Assembly (NCBI GenBank): GCA_900553905.1
Contig: USFL01000006.1
Coordinates: forward strand, 1 to 20,616
Direction: 5' to 3'
Length of the DNA stretch: 20,616 nt
Source: an uncultured Eubacteriales bacterium
Lineage (GTDB): Bacteria > Bacillota > Clostridia > Christensenellales > Aristaeellaceae
Shown here: one piece after another, positions 1-6,730 of the stretch
How positions within the stretch are numbered: the first letter of the stretch is position 1
Layout: the number at the start of each line of letters is the position of its first letter
Notes under the pieces: generated by a model
Told to the model about the DNA's origin: nothing
What the model saw: only the letters and a program-made list of their open reading frames with translations
The model's database searches: none
Position numbers and translations under genes: made by a program

Positions 1-1
1 G

Positions 2-445
2 AGAGAATCTCCACCTTGCGCCAGAGAGCAGGTACAAGATCAGGCGTCCAGGTACGATCCCACCACGTACCGTGCGTTTAAGAACATCGAAAAGGATGAA
101 AAGCGCAAGGCACGATTCCGTCCGCTCGTGTATATCTGCTCTCCTTACGCAGGCGGTGACAAGGAGCAGAACATCGCCAATGCCCAGCGGTATTGTCGGT
201 ATGCCGTCGATAGCGGTTTCCTTCCGCTTGCACCGCACCTGTACTTCCCGCAGTTCATGGATGACAGCGATGGGCGTGATCACAACACAGCCATGTTCAT
301 GAACATGATTCTTATGACCAAATGCGCAGAGGTCTGGGTGTTCGGAAACAACATCACCAAGGGAATGGCTGCGGAAATCAGGAGAGCCAAGGAGACACAG
401 AAGCCCGTCCGACACTTTTCCAACAAATGCAAGGAGGTTCAGTAA
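2..445 (+). CDS. DUF4406-like (nucleoside 2-deoxyribosyltransferase-like) phage protein, 5' partial
   Basis: The reading frame is open from the first bases of the window, so the true start probably lies to the left. The only internal candidate start is GTG at 128, which would begin in the middle of the conserved strand LVYICSPYAGG. That motif, the later APHLYFPQFMDD segment and the C-terminal EVWVFGNNITKGMAAEI are typical of DUF4406, a small Rossmann-like family related to nucleoside 2-deoxyribosyltransferases and frequent in phage replication modules. A nucleotide or nucleotide-sugar role is inferred from the fold only. The stop TAA shares its last base with the ATG of the primase gene, so the two are translationally coupled, and the ribosome binding site of the primase (AAGGAGG, 431-437) lies inside this gene. 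The family call is fairly sure; the biochemical activity is unknown. Confidence 0.75.
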   Translation, partial: RESPPCAREQVQDQASRYDPTTYRAFKNIEKDEKRKARFRPLVYICSPYAGGDKEQNIANAQRYCRYAVDSGFLPLAPHLYFPQFMDDSDGRDHNTAMFMNMILMTKCAEVWVFGNNITKGMAAEIRRAKETQKPVRHFSNKCKEVQ

Positions 446-2757
446 TGGCAGAACTCAAGCTCTATTTTGCCGACTGTGCGGGCGCTCCGAGCAATTGCAG
501 CTACCCGCATGAAGCAGTTGTCACGGATGCAATCATCCTGCGTCAGGTCGTGCGCCGCGACTATGTATGCGTGGCCTATAAGAAAGGCTATCGCGCAAAC
601 TCCAATTTCCTTACTACGACCTGTCTGGGCATGGATTGTGACAATGATCATTCCGAAAATCCAGAAGATTGGGTGACCCCGGAAGACGTGTGCAGGACAT
701 TCCCGGATGTCACTTTTGCTGTTCATTTCAGCCGCAACAGCATGAAGGAAAAGCGCGGCAAGGCCCCACGCCCCAAGTTCCATGTACTGTTCCTGATCGA
801 AGAAATGACCGATCCTGCTGAATACAGCGCACTGAAGAAGCGTGTGAACAGTATCTTTCCATACTTTGATACCAAGGCGCTGGACGCTGCCCGGTTCTTC
901 TTCGGCACAGAAGAGCCCGATGTCGAGTTCCATACCGGCAAGATCACACTCAATGAGTGCCTTGAGATGTACTACCCCGAAGCGGATGAAGATGCTTTCT
1001 GGGCTATGGACATCAATTGCTCTGCAACAATCCCCGAGGGTAGCCGCAACAGCACCATGTCGCACTTTGCCGGCCGCGTGCTCAAGCGGTATGGCGATAC
1101 CGAGGAAGCCTACAGCGCTTTCATGGAACGCGCAGCCAAGTGTGAGCCGCCGCTGGAAGATGCGGAGCTTATGACCATCTGGCGCAGCGCCCAGGGATTT
1201 TATCAGCGTGTATCTGCTCAGGACAACTATGTTCCGCCCGAACAGTGGAACGCCGAACGCAGCGGTCGCTTCACCTACGATCCCGATGACCGCACCGATA
1301 TTGGCGAAGCACGCCTGCTGGGCAAGCATTTCATTCAGGAACTGCGCTACTCGCCGGCTACGGACTACATCCGCTTTGACGGTGCATGCTGGCAGGAAAC
1401 GAAGCCGGGCGCCCGGGCTGTTGTGCATGCGCTGACGGATCTTCAGTTGGAGGAAGCAGAAAAAGCTGTGTCCGAAGCGATTCAGAAGATGACCTCCAGC
1501 GGTGCACAGGAAGTGCTGAGCGAAAACACTCGCAAAAAGGCCGAAGGCATGATGTCTCCGGAACAGGCAGAAGCCTACCGAGATTTTATGGCAGCAGAAG
1601 CCTATCGCGCCTTTGTGTTCAAGCGCCGAGAGTCCAAGAGCATCAGCGCCACGCTGAAGGAAGCACAGCCTGTGCTGGAGATTCAGCCAGGAATGCTGGA
1701 CAAGGACTGGTTCCTGCTCTGCGCTCCTAACGGTACTTATGATCTGCGCAAGGGACTGGACGGTCTGCGTGAGCACAGCCCGGATGACTTCATTACGAAG
1801 ATGACTGCATATGCACCTTCCGACAAAGGCATGGAAATCTGGCTGGACGCCCTGAACACCTTCTTCTGCGGTGATAAGACGCTGATCCAGTATGTGCAGC
1901 GTGTCGCCGGCATTGTGTGCGTGGGTCAGGTATTTCAGGAAGCCATGATCATTGCCTACGGCGATGGACGCAACGGCAAGTCCACCTTCTGGAACACGCT
2001 CTCCCGTGTCATGGGCAGCTACAGCGGCAACATCTCTGCCGATACGCTGACTATGAACTGCAAGCGCAATGTGAAGCCCGAAATGGCAGAAACCAAGGGC
2101 AAGCGCATCATGATCGCTGCAGAGCTGGAAGAAGGCACACGCCTGAACACCAGCATGGTCAAGCAGCTGACTTCGACCGACCCCGTGTTTGCTGAAAAGA
2201 AATACAAGGACCCGTTCAGCTTTGTTCCCAGCCATACGCTGGTGCTCTATACCAATCACCTGCCCAAGGTGGGTGCAAAGGACACCGGCATCTGGCGTCG
2301 ACTGATCGTTATCCCGTTCAAGGCAAAGATCGAGGGAAACAGCGATATCAAGAACTACACCGAGTACCTCTGCGAAAATGCTGGCGAAGCCATTATGAAA
2401 TGGATGATCGAGGGCGCGCAGCAGGCAATCGACCTGGGTTTCAAATTTCCGTTCCCCAAGTGTGTCTCCGATGCCATTGCAGCTTATAAGGCTGAGAACG
2501 ACTGGCTCGGTCATTTCATTGAGGAATGCTGTGAAGTCGGCTCCGATCTGACCGCGAAGTCGGGCGAACTGTATTCCACCTACCGGGCGTACAGCGCTGC
2601 CAACGGTGAGTACGTGCGCAGCACCACAGACTTCTACTCCGCGCTGGAAGCGGATGGTTTCATCAGATTGCGCACGCGCACGGGGAACATGATCAAAGGT
2701 CTGCAAATCGTCAGTTCGAACAGCCTGCCAGATGAGTTCCCGGACTTTCTGACCTAA
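445..2757 (+). CDS. Phage replication protein: AEP-type primase fused to SF3 (P4/D5-type) helicase
   Basis: This 770-residue protein has the layout of a phage primase-helicase that primes and unwinds at the phage origin. The N-terminal part (about 1-175) shows archaeo-eukaryotic primase motifs: D64-x-D66 in MDCDND and H113 in FHVLFLIE. Residues about 195-250 look like a PriCT-1 linker domain (RNSTMSHFAGR, then PPLEDAEL). The helicase core has Walker A GDGRNGKST at 506-514, an acidic Walker B-like IMIAAELEEG near 555-564, the motif C segment VLYTNHLP with N604, and an arginine-finger segment WRRLIVIPF. The C-terminus (about 680-770) is a D5-type winged-helix-like region. ATG 445 is preferred over the upstream in-frame ATG 322 because AAGGAGG sits 7 bases before it, the conserved protein begins there, and the upstream stretch overlaps the previous gene. 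Expected partners are the nuclease and helicase genes downstream. Confidence 0.9.
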   Translation: MAELKLYFADCAGAPSNCSYPHEAVVTDAIILRQVVRRDYVCVAYKKGYRANSNFLTTTCLGMDCDNDHSENPEDWVTPEDVCRTFPDVTFAVHFSRNSMKEKRGKAPRPKFHVLFLIEEMTDPAEYSALKKRVNSIFPYFDTKALDAARFFFGTEEPDVEFHTGKITLNECLEMYYPEADEDAFWAMDINCSATIPEGSRNSTMSHFAGRVLKRYGDTEEAYSAFMERAAKCEPPLEDAELMTIWRSAQGFYQRVSAQDNYVPPEQWNAERSGRFTYDPDDRTDIGEARLLGKHFIQELRYSPATDYIRFDGACWQETKPGARAVVHALTDLQLEEAEKAVSEAIQKMTSSGAQEVLSENTRKKAEGMMSPEQAEAYRDFMAAEAYRAFVFKRRESKSISATLKEAQPVLEIQPGMLDKDWFLLCAPNGTYDLRKGLDGLREHSPDDFITKMTAYAPSDKGMEIWLDALNTFFCGDKTLIQYVQRVAGIVCVGQVFQEAMIIAYGDGRNGKSTFWNTLSRVMGSYSGNISADTLTMNCKRNVKPEMAETKGKRIMIAAELEEGTRLNTSMVKQLTSTDPVFAEKKYKDPFSFVPSHTLVLYTNHLPKVGAKDTGIWRRLIVIPFKAKIEGNSDIKNYTEYLCENAGEAIMKWMIEGAQQAIDLGFKFPFPKCVSDAIAAYKAENDWLGHFIEECCEVGSDLTAKSGELYSTYRAYSAANGEYVRSTTDFYSALEADGFIRLRTRTGNMIKGLQIVSSNSLPDEFPDFLT

Positions 2758-2775
2758 GCACATATAAATAGGAAG

Positions 2776-2881
2776 TGTTGAGGTCATGGAGGTCTTATCA
2801 AGAAATCGCCTATAGCCAAAAATCAGACCCCTAAAAAAGCCCTATAGAGGATTTTGCGGAACGACCTTCATGACTTCAACA
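2776..2881. repeat. 19-bp inverted repeat with iteron-like arms; candidate phage origin or RNA hairpin
   Basis: The arm at 2776-2794 (TGTTGAGGTCATGGAGGTC) is the reverse complement of the arm at 2863-2881 at 17 of 19 positions. Both differences become G-U pairs in plus-strand RNA, so the RNA stem would be continuous. The left arm is itself a short tandem repeat, GAGGTC-ATG-GAGGTC, and the right arm is a degenerate version. The 68-base interior is AT-rich and holds two CTATAG palindromes (2810-2815 and 2841-2846). It lies between the primase-helicase gene and the next gene, a common place for origins of P4-like elements. Arm pairing is seen; origin function is inference. Confidence 0.5.
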
Positions 2882-2895
2882 GATAGGAGTAGACA

Positions 2896-3321
2896 ATGAC
2901 CTTTTTTGAATGGATGAACGATAAATACCCCGATCCCGATTCGGCTTGCGGAGAGCTTACCGTGTACCTGCGCAATATTGATGCGCTCAGGACTGCGGTT
3001 GCCTATGCGGATTTTATCCCGTATCTTCTGCAGCATTCCATGTCGCACAAAATGACCCGCATGTTCTCTGCATGCTGGTTCCGCTACTGTGAAGACTGCT
3101 TCTGGTTTTCTGACTTTCTCCATGACTGCTGCGTGATCGATCCGTATGCAACAGAAAAGTCCGGAGAACTACTCGAAGCGTATCGCAAATACAGTCTCGG
3201 CAGAAACAGACCGCCCCGCGCCAGTTCCGCATTCTGCGGTGAGCTCGTGGATCACGGATTCAAGAAGCGCAAGACCAAGCACGGCATGCTCGTGAGCGGA
3301 CTGAGGCTTCGCAATGCGTGA
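2896..3321 (+). CDS. Phage protein with an apparent copy of the primase C-terminal domain
   Basis: This 141-residue protein is not a family I can name with certainty. Its C-terminal 55 or so residues align by eye with the C-terminus of the primase-helicase two genes' width upstream: here KSGELLEAYRKYS, then FCGELVDHGF, then GMLVSGLRL; in the primase KSGELYSTYRAYS, then FYSALEADGF, then NMIKGLQI. It therefore seems to carry a free-standing D5-type winged-helix-like domain. The N-terminus (TFFEWMNDKYPDPDSACGEL, then YLRNIDAL) resembles the small YozE SAM-like helical fold, a weaker match. The start ATG is preceded by TAGGAG, and the 3' end overlaps the nuclease gene by 8 bases. A role as an accessory or competitor of the primase at the origin is inference. 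The inverted repeat ends 15 bases upstream. Confidence 0.75.
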   Translation: MTFFEWMNDKYPDPDSACGELTVYLRNIDALRTAVAYADFIPYLLQHSMSHKMTRMFSACWFRYCEDCFWFSDFLHDCCVIDPYATEKSGELLEAYRKYSLGRNRPPRASSAFCGELVDHGFKKRKTKHGMLVSGLRLRNA

Positions 3322-3595
3322 GAAAAACATCGAAAGCAAACTCGCCGCCGAGGTGCGCAGGCGCGGCGGGCTGGCTCCCAAGTTTGTCAGCCCCGGACTC
3401 GACGGTGTCCCGGACAGGCTGATCCTGCTTCCCGGCGGCAAGGCAGCTTTCGCCGAACTGAAAGCTCCCGGCAAGACGCTCCGTCCTCTGCAGGCTGTGC
3501 GAAAGCGACAGCTGGAGGCTCTGGGGTTCCGAGTATACGTCATCGACAGCATAGAACAGATTGGAGGTGTACTGAATGAATTATCAGCCCCATGA
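3314..3595 (+). CDS. VRR-NUC domain nuclease
   Basis: This 93-residue protein is a stand-alone VRR-NUC domain, a PD-(D/E)XK-type nuclease fold related to Holliday-junction resolvases and to the nuclease of FAN1. The fingerprint is visible: an N-terminal helix (ESKLAAEVRRRGG), the metal-site segment GVPDRLIL with its Asp, the AFAELKAPG strand giving E-x-K, and a closing helix-strand LQAVRKRQLEALGFRVYVID. Length is normal for phage stand-alone members. It overlaps the preceding gene by 8 bases and the SNF2 gene by 20 bases, so the three are likely translated together. VRR-NUC genes commonly sit directly beside SNF2-type helicases in Firmicutes prophages. Processing of branched replication or recombination intermediates is the family expectation, not shown here. 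Confidence 0.9.
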   Translation: MREKNIESKLAAEVRRRGGLAPKFVSPGLDGVPDRLILLPGGKAAFAELKAPGKTLRPLQAVRKRQLEALGFRVYVIDSIEQIGGVLNELSAP

Positions 3596-4931
3596 GTATC
3601 AGCAGTACGCCACGGACTTCATCATCAAAAATCCCACCGCAGCAGTCTTTCTGGAAATGGGTCTGGGCAAGAGTGTGATTGCCCTGACCGCTATCCTGGA
3701 ACTGTGCCTTGAGCGGTTCGAGATCAGCCGGGTGCTGGTGATCGCTCCGCTGCGTGTGGCAAGAGACACATGGCCGGCAGAGATTCAGAAGTGGGATCAC
3801 CTGAAAGGCCTGACCTACTCGGTTGCAGTGGGTACAGCCAATGAACGCCGGGCAGCACTCCGGCAGAAGACCTTCGGACACATCATTAACCGAGAAAACG
3901 TGCAGTGGCTGATCGAGGACAGCGGCATCCCGTGGCAGTACGACATGGTCGTGATCGACGAACTGTCCTCGTTCAAAAGCCACCAATCAAAACGGTTCAA
4001 AAGCCTGATGAAAGCACGCCCCGGCGTCAGGCGCATGGTAGGACTCACCGGCACACCCTCCAGCAACGGTCTGATGGATCTCTGGTCGGAGTTCCGTGTG
4101 CTGGACATGGGCAAACGTCTTGGGCGGTTCATCACACACTACCGGGAGCAGTTCTTTGAACCCGACCGGCGCAACGGCATGCAGGTGTTCTCCTACAGAC
4201 CCCGTGCGGGCGCAGAACGTGAGATCTACCGCCGCATCGGAGACATCACCATTTCCATGCGCAGCGCCGATTACCTCAAGATGCCAGAGTGCGTCATGAA
4301 CACAGTCCCGGTTAAGCTCGACAGCACTGAGTACGAGGTGTACGAGGAAATGGAGAGCAAGATGGTCACTGAACTGGACGGCGTGGAGATCGATGCCGTG
4401 AACGCTGCCGCCCTGACAGGCAAGCTGTGTCAGCTGGCAAACGGAGCGATATACACCCCTGACGGAAACACAGTGTTCTTCCACGAACGGAAGCTGGATG
4501 CGCTGGAAGATCTGATCGAAGGCGCCAACGGCAAGCCCGTTCTCGTAGCCTACTGGTACAAGCACGACCTTGCCCGTATTCAGGAACGCTTCAAGGTACG
4601 CGAACTGAAAAGCAGCAAGGATATCACCGACTGGAACGCCGGGAAGATTCCCGTTGCGGTGATCCACCCAGCTTCCGCTGGTCACGGTCTGAACCTGCAG
4701 GCAGGCGGTTCCACGCTGATCTGGTTCGGACTCACATGGAGTTTGGAACTGTATCAGCAAACCAATGCCCGCCTCTGGCGGCAGGGCCAGCAGGCAGAGA
4801 CCGTGGTCATACACCACATCATCACCCGGGGAACTGTAGACGAGGATGTCATGCAGTCCCTTTCCGAAAAAGACAGATCGCAGGCAGCCCTGATGCGGGC
4901 GGTCCGCGCACGAGTGGAGGCGAGAAAATGA
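3576..4931 (+). CDS. SNF2/DEAD-like phage DNA helicase/translocase
   Basis: This 451-residue SF2 ATPase should translocate on or remodel DNA during phage replication or recombination. Motif I is MGLGKS (28-33), motif Ia lies in VLVIAPLR, motif II is DELS (128-131, in place of the commoner DEAH), motif III is GLTGTPSSNG (from about 156), and motif VI is QQTNARLWRQGQ (394-405), matching the QxxxRxxRxGQ pattern of SNF2 proteins. Both RecA-like lobes are present, with no extra accessory domain, as in compact phage forms. The start ATG has GGAGGT 7 bases upstream, inside the nuclease gene. Its stop overlaps the next start as ATGA, which shows tight operon structure. No broken motif is seen, so the gene looks intact although the prophage around it is not. 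Confidence 0.92.
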   Translation: MNYQPHEYQQYATDFIIKNPTAAVFLEMGLGKSVIALTAILELCLERFEISRVLVIAPLRVARDTWPAEIQKWDHLKGLTYSVAVGTANERRAALRQKTFGHIINRENVQWLIEDSGIPWQYDMVVIDELSSFKSHQSKRFKSLMKARPGVRRMVGLTGTPSSNGLMDLWSEFRVLDMGKRLGRFITHYREQFFEPDRRNGMQVFSYRPRAGAEREIYRRIGDITISMRSADYLKMPECVMNTVPVKLDSTEYEVYEEMESKMVTELDGVEIDAVNAAALTGKLCQLANGAIYTPDGNTVFFHERKLDALEDLIEGANGKPVLVAYWYKHDLARIQERFKVRELKSSKDITDWNAGKIPVAVIHPASAGHGLNLQAGGSTLIWFGLTWSLELYQQTNARLWRQGQQAETVVIHHIITRGTVDEDVMQSLSEKDRSQAALMRAVRARVEARK

Positions 4932-5218
4932 TGCACTACGTTTCACACCACACAAACAGCAAGCTCAGAGTTGAGCAAAGCACAGCGCCGGCTCTCTCGC
5001 CGTGGCAGAAGCTGGCGAACGCTATCGTTGAGCAAGCTGTCAAGGACTACCGAATGGAGCAAGCCCGCGTCAAAGCCAATCCGCAGAATGCTGATCATGC
5101 GAAGGCAGAGGTCAGGAAGCTGGAACGCTTCTTTCGTTCCGACTGGTTTGAGGTTCTGACGGATGTGGACGGACGGCTTATACTGCCGGCGAACTATATA
5201 TCGCCAAGCTGGCTGTGA
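4928..5218 (+). CDS. Small phage protein with a replaced C-terminus at a deletion junction
   Basis: The ATG overlaps the SNF2 stop (ATGA) and has GGAGG upstream, so translation is expected. The first 80 or so residues (LSPWQKLANAIVEQAVKDYR, then EVRKLERFFRSDWFEVLTDV) resemble short uncharacterised proteins that follow the helicase in clostridial prophage replication modules; I know no function for them. The remaining residues after DGRLIL look random, and the frame closes at 5218 while a different frame over the same bases begins to encode a tail protein. I therefore read the natural C-terminus as lost, with new codons added by fusion somewhere between about 5152 and 5194. The gene could be intact if its family has a variable tail. 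Confidence 0.6.
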   Translation: MMHYVSHHTNSKLRVEQSTAPALSPWQKLANAIVEQAVKDYRMEQARVKANPQNADHAKAEVRKLERFFRSDWFEVLTDVDGRLILPANYISPSWL

Positions 5219-5718
5219 CCGAAGCGAATATGGTATCCCTGACCGTTGGCGAGCTTGTTGTAAAAGGCTCGGACGGGCATTTTTATTCCGTGAGTGTTGA
5301 TGAGAATGGTGAAGTGGTCACAACCCTCAAGCAGGTGGCAAATGATGATGTTGCCGATCTTTCCATTCATGGTACAGAAAAGCTGATCGAAGGCTCTATC
5401 ACAGCCAAGACACTGAATGTGCAGGAGATCTTCGGTGACAACGCTACGATCAGAAGCCTGATCGCTGCAAACATCGATGTTGACACGCTGTTTGCACGAG
5501 AGGCAACGCTCAATGCCATCAATGCGATGGACATCACAAGCAACACCTACCTCAAGCTGATGGTGACCGAGAAGGCTGATCAGTCAGAGGTGGATGCCCT
5601 CGGTGAGCGCATGGATGCAGCAGAACTGAAGATCACGCCGGACGCCATTGTTTCTACGGTCACCGGCTCCCAGCAGTATCAGGAAGATCTGGCTTCTATA
5701 CACGGTGTAACGATATAA
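5179..5718 (+). pseudogene. Internal fragment of a phage tail-tip / minor structural protein
   Basis: In the frame of GTG 5215 the sequence reads GELYIAKLAVTEANMVSLT, then VGELVVKGSDGHFYSVSVD, then SITAKTLNVQEIFGD, then LIAANIDVDTLFAREATL. These short beta-rich repeats with AKTLNxxEIF and AANIDVDTLFA segments are typical of the central part of long tail-tip or gp58-like proteins of clostridial siphophages. The full family is usually many hundreds of residues, whereas only about 175 are here. There is no proper start: the frame is closed by a stop at 5149-5151, just before the phage-like sequence begins. The 3' end stops within a short tandem repeat at 5699-5741, just after DLASI, where the family would normally continue. 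It is a remnant cut on both sides; the exact left edge is uncertain by tens of bases. Confidence 0.7.
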
Positions 5719-5741
5719 AGCGTACACCGTGTAACGATATA
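5699..5741. repeat. Tandem repeat with palindromic core at the end of the tail fragment
   Basis: Two 19-base copies, TACACGGTGTAACGATATA (5699-5717) and TACACCGTGTAACGATATA (5723-5741), differ at one base and are spaced 24 bases start to start. Each begins with an odd palindrome, TACAC-N-GTGTA, whose central base is the only difference. The first copy supplies the last codons and stop of the tail fragment. The position at the edge of recognisable phage coding sequence suggests a recombination or attachment scar, or a protein binding site; this is inference. Confidence 0.6.
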
Positions 5742-5978
5742 TCAGGGGTATTCATTTTTTGACGAGGAAAACGGCGGTCGAGTAGTTTAAAAAGCGACCT
5801 GCTACGCGGAAGGGGAGAAAGGATGAAATGAGGTTTTGACAGAAAAACAAGTCAATCTTGCATAACAAAGCCTAAATTGGGCTGATTTTCGGATATATCA
5901 GCCTATATTTGCATCTTCAAGACTTGAAACCGCAAAAAGAAAGAACACCGACATTGTATCAATATCGATGTCCTTTGG
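5742..5978. other. Intergenic stretch between prophage remnant and tRNA genes, with two hairpins
   Basis: No convincing gene is visible in this AT-richer stretch. It contains a stem GGCTGAT/ATCAGCC (5880-5886 with 5897-5903) and a tight palindrome TTCAAGACTTGAA (5916-5928). The right part is the region downstream of the tRNA-Ser(GCU) 3' end and would contain the outer attachment-site arm if the prophage integrated there. No integrase fragment was recognised. Confidence 0.5.
5934..5972 (-). terminator. Probable weak terminator of the tRNA-Ser transcript
   Basis: Reading the minus strand, a short stem GACAT/ATGTC (5950-5954 with 5968-5972) is followed by a T-rich run (TTCTTTCTTTTT), directly downstream of the tRNA-Ser(GCU) 3' end. 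The stem is only five pairs and the T tract is interrupted, so it is a moderate candidate. Confidence 0.4.
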
Positions 5979-6069
5979 TGGCGGAGAAGGAGGGATTTGA
6001 ACCCTCGCTGCACTTTCGCACACTACTCCCTTAGCAGGGGAGCCCCTTCGGCCACTTGGGTACTTCTCC
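5979..6069 (-). tRNA. tRNA-Ser (anticodon GCU)
   Basis: On the minus strand the gene begins GGAGAAG and ends CTTCTCC-G-CCA, a complete 7-bp acceptor stem with encoded CCA. The anticodon loop reads CTGCTAA (GCU, decoding AGC and AGU). A long variable arm (GTAGTGTGCGAAAGTGC region) and the T-arm segment GGTTCAAATCC are present, as expected for a class II serine tRNA. Its length of 91 bases is normal. Its 3' end faces the prophage remnant, and the tRNA itself is intact. Confidence 0.95.
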
Positions 6070-6114
6070 ATAGGACCGGTTCATCTATGAAACTCTGTTT
6101 CCCGGAAAGGAAAC

Positions 6115-6203
6115 TGGCGGAGAGAGAGGGATTCGAACCCCCGGTACCTTTCGGTATCACTGGTTTTCAAGACCAGCGCCATCAACCGCTCGGCCATCTC
6201 TCC
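6115..6203 (-). tRNA. tRNA-Ser (anticodon UGA)
   Basis: On the minus strand the gene runs from GGAGAGA to TCTCTCC-G-CCA, a full acceptor stem with encoded CCA. The anticodon loop CTTGAAA gives UGA, decoding UCN serine codons. The variable arm TACCGAAAGGTA is long, as in class II tRNAs, and the T arm has GGTTCGAATCC. It lies 45 bases upstream of the second tRNA-Ser and is probably co-transcribed with it. Confidence 0.95.
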
Positions 6204-6224
6204 TCAACACAACCAGCGAAAGAA

Positions 6225-6253
6225 ATTATAGCATGTTTCGCATGGCACGTCAA
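6225..6253 (-). promoter_or_regulatory. Sigma-70-type promoter of the tRNA-Ser pair
   Basis: The minus strand reads TTGACG (6253-6248), a 17-base spacer, then TATAAT (6230-6225). This is a consensus -10 with ideal spacing and a five-of-six -35. The -10 lies about 20 bases before the first base of tRNA-Ser(UGA), which fits a start a few bases upstream of the tRNA. No other promoter is needed for the second tRNA. Confidence 0.85.
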
Positions 6254-6730
6254 TCATTTTTTTCTTCTGCAAGTGCTTTTTCTTTTGCAGAGCTGCAATA
6301 CAGAAGTGGAGAAGCCTTGCAGGCCAAACGTGGAAACAAAAGCGTTGTCCCGGTCGGCGCATTTCGATCGATGTACAGGCTATGCTCCGGGGATGTATCT
6401 ATGCCTCGCATATTGGCCGTCATTGCCGTCGATACGTCCGGCTGCGGAAGCAAAAGGTGGGGCACAGCTGCCGTGTGGCTCCCTCCCATGACACAACGCT
6501 TCTTTTCACGCGCAGGCCTGGCACAGGAGCCTTTTCCACCAAAGCCTGTGCAATTCTGGTCCTAAGCATCCCATTCGTCAGGCCGCTGCCAGCGCTGTTC
6601 CAGCTTTCTGCAAGGTCCATATGTTCCATGAACCTGCGCGTCCATCCGCTTCCCCTTGCCAATTCAGGCTTACGCAGGTGCAATGATATCAAACGACGCC
6701 TGCATTGTGCGGCATATATCGGGAGGCAAT
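6254..6730. other. About 480 bases with no supportable gene, upstream of the sensor kinase
   Basis: Short open frames exist on both strands but none has a ribosome binding site with recognisable protein content, and several overlap each other. The right end must hold the 5' leader of the two-component operon (GGGAGG at 6721-6726 precedes the kinase start). I see no clear -10/-35 pair for the plus strand, no riboswitch consensus and no terminator. Confidence 0.6.

Noticed and set aside
439..2787. A 782-codon open frame on the minus strand, antisense to the primase-helicase
   Set aside because: The plus strand encodes clear primase and helicase motifs; the minus translation has no recognisable domain and no ribosome binding site, and arises from codon bias.
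5997..6491. A 164-codon open frame running across both tRNA genes
   Set aside because: It translates the complement of two tRNAs and their promoter; there is no ribosome binding site.
6420..6692. A 90-codon minus-strand frame in the leader before the kinase
   Set aside because: No ribosome binding site, no recognisable domain, and overlapping frames of similar length on both strands.
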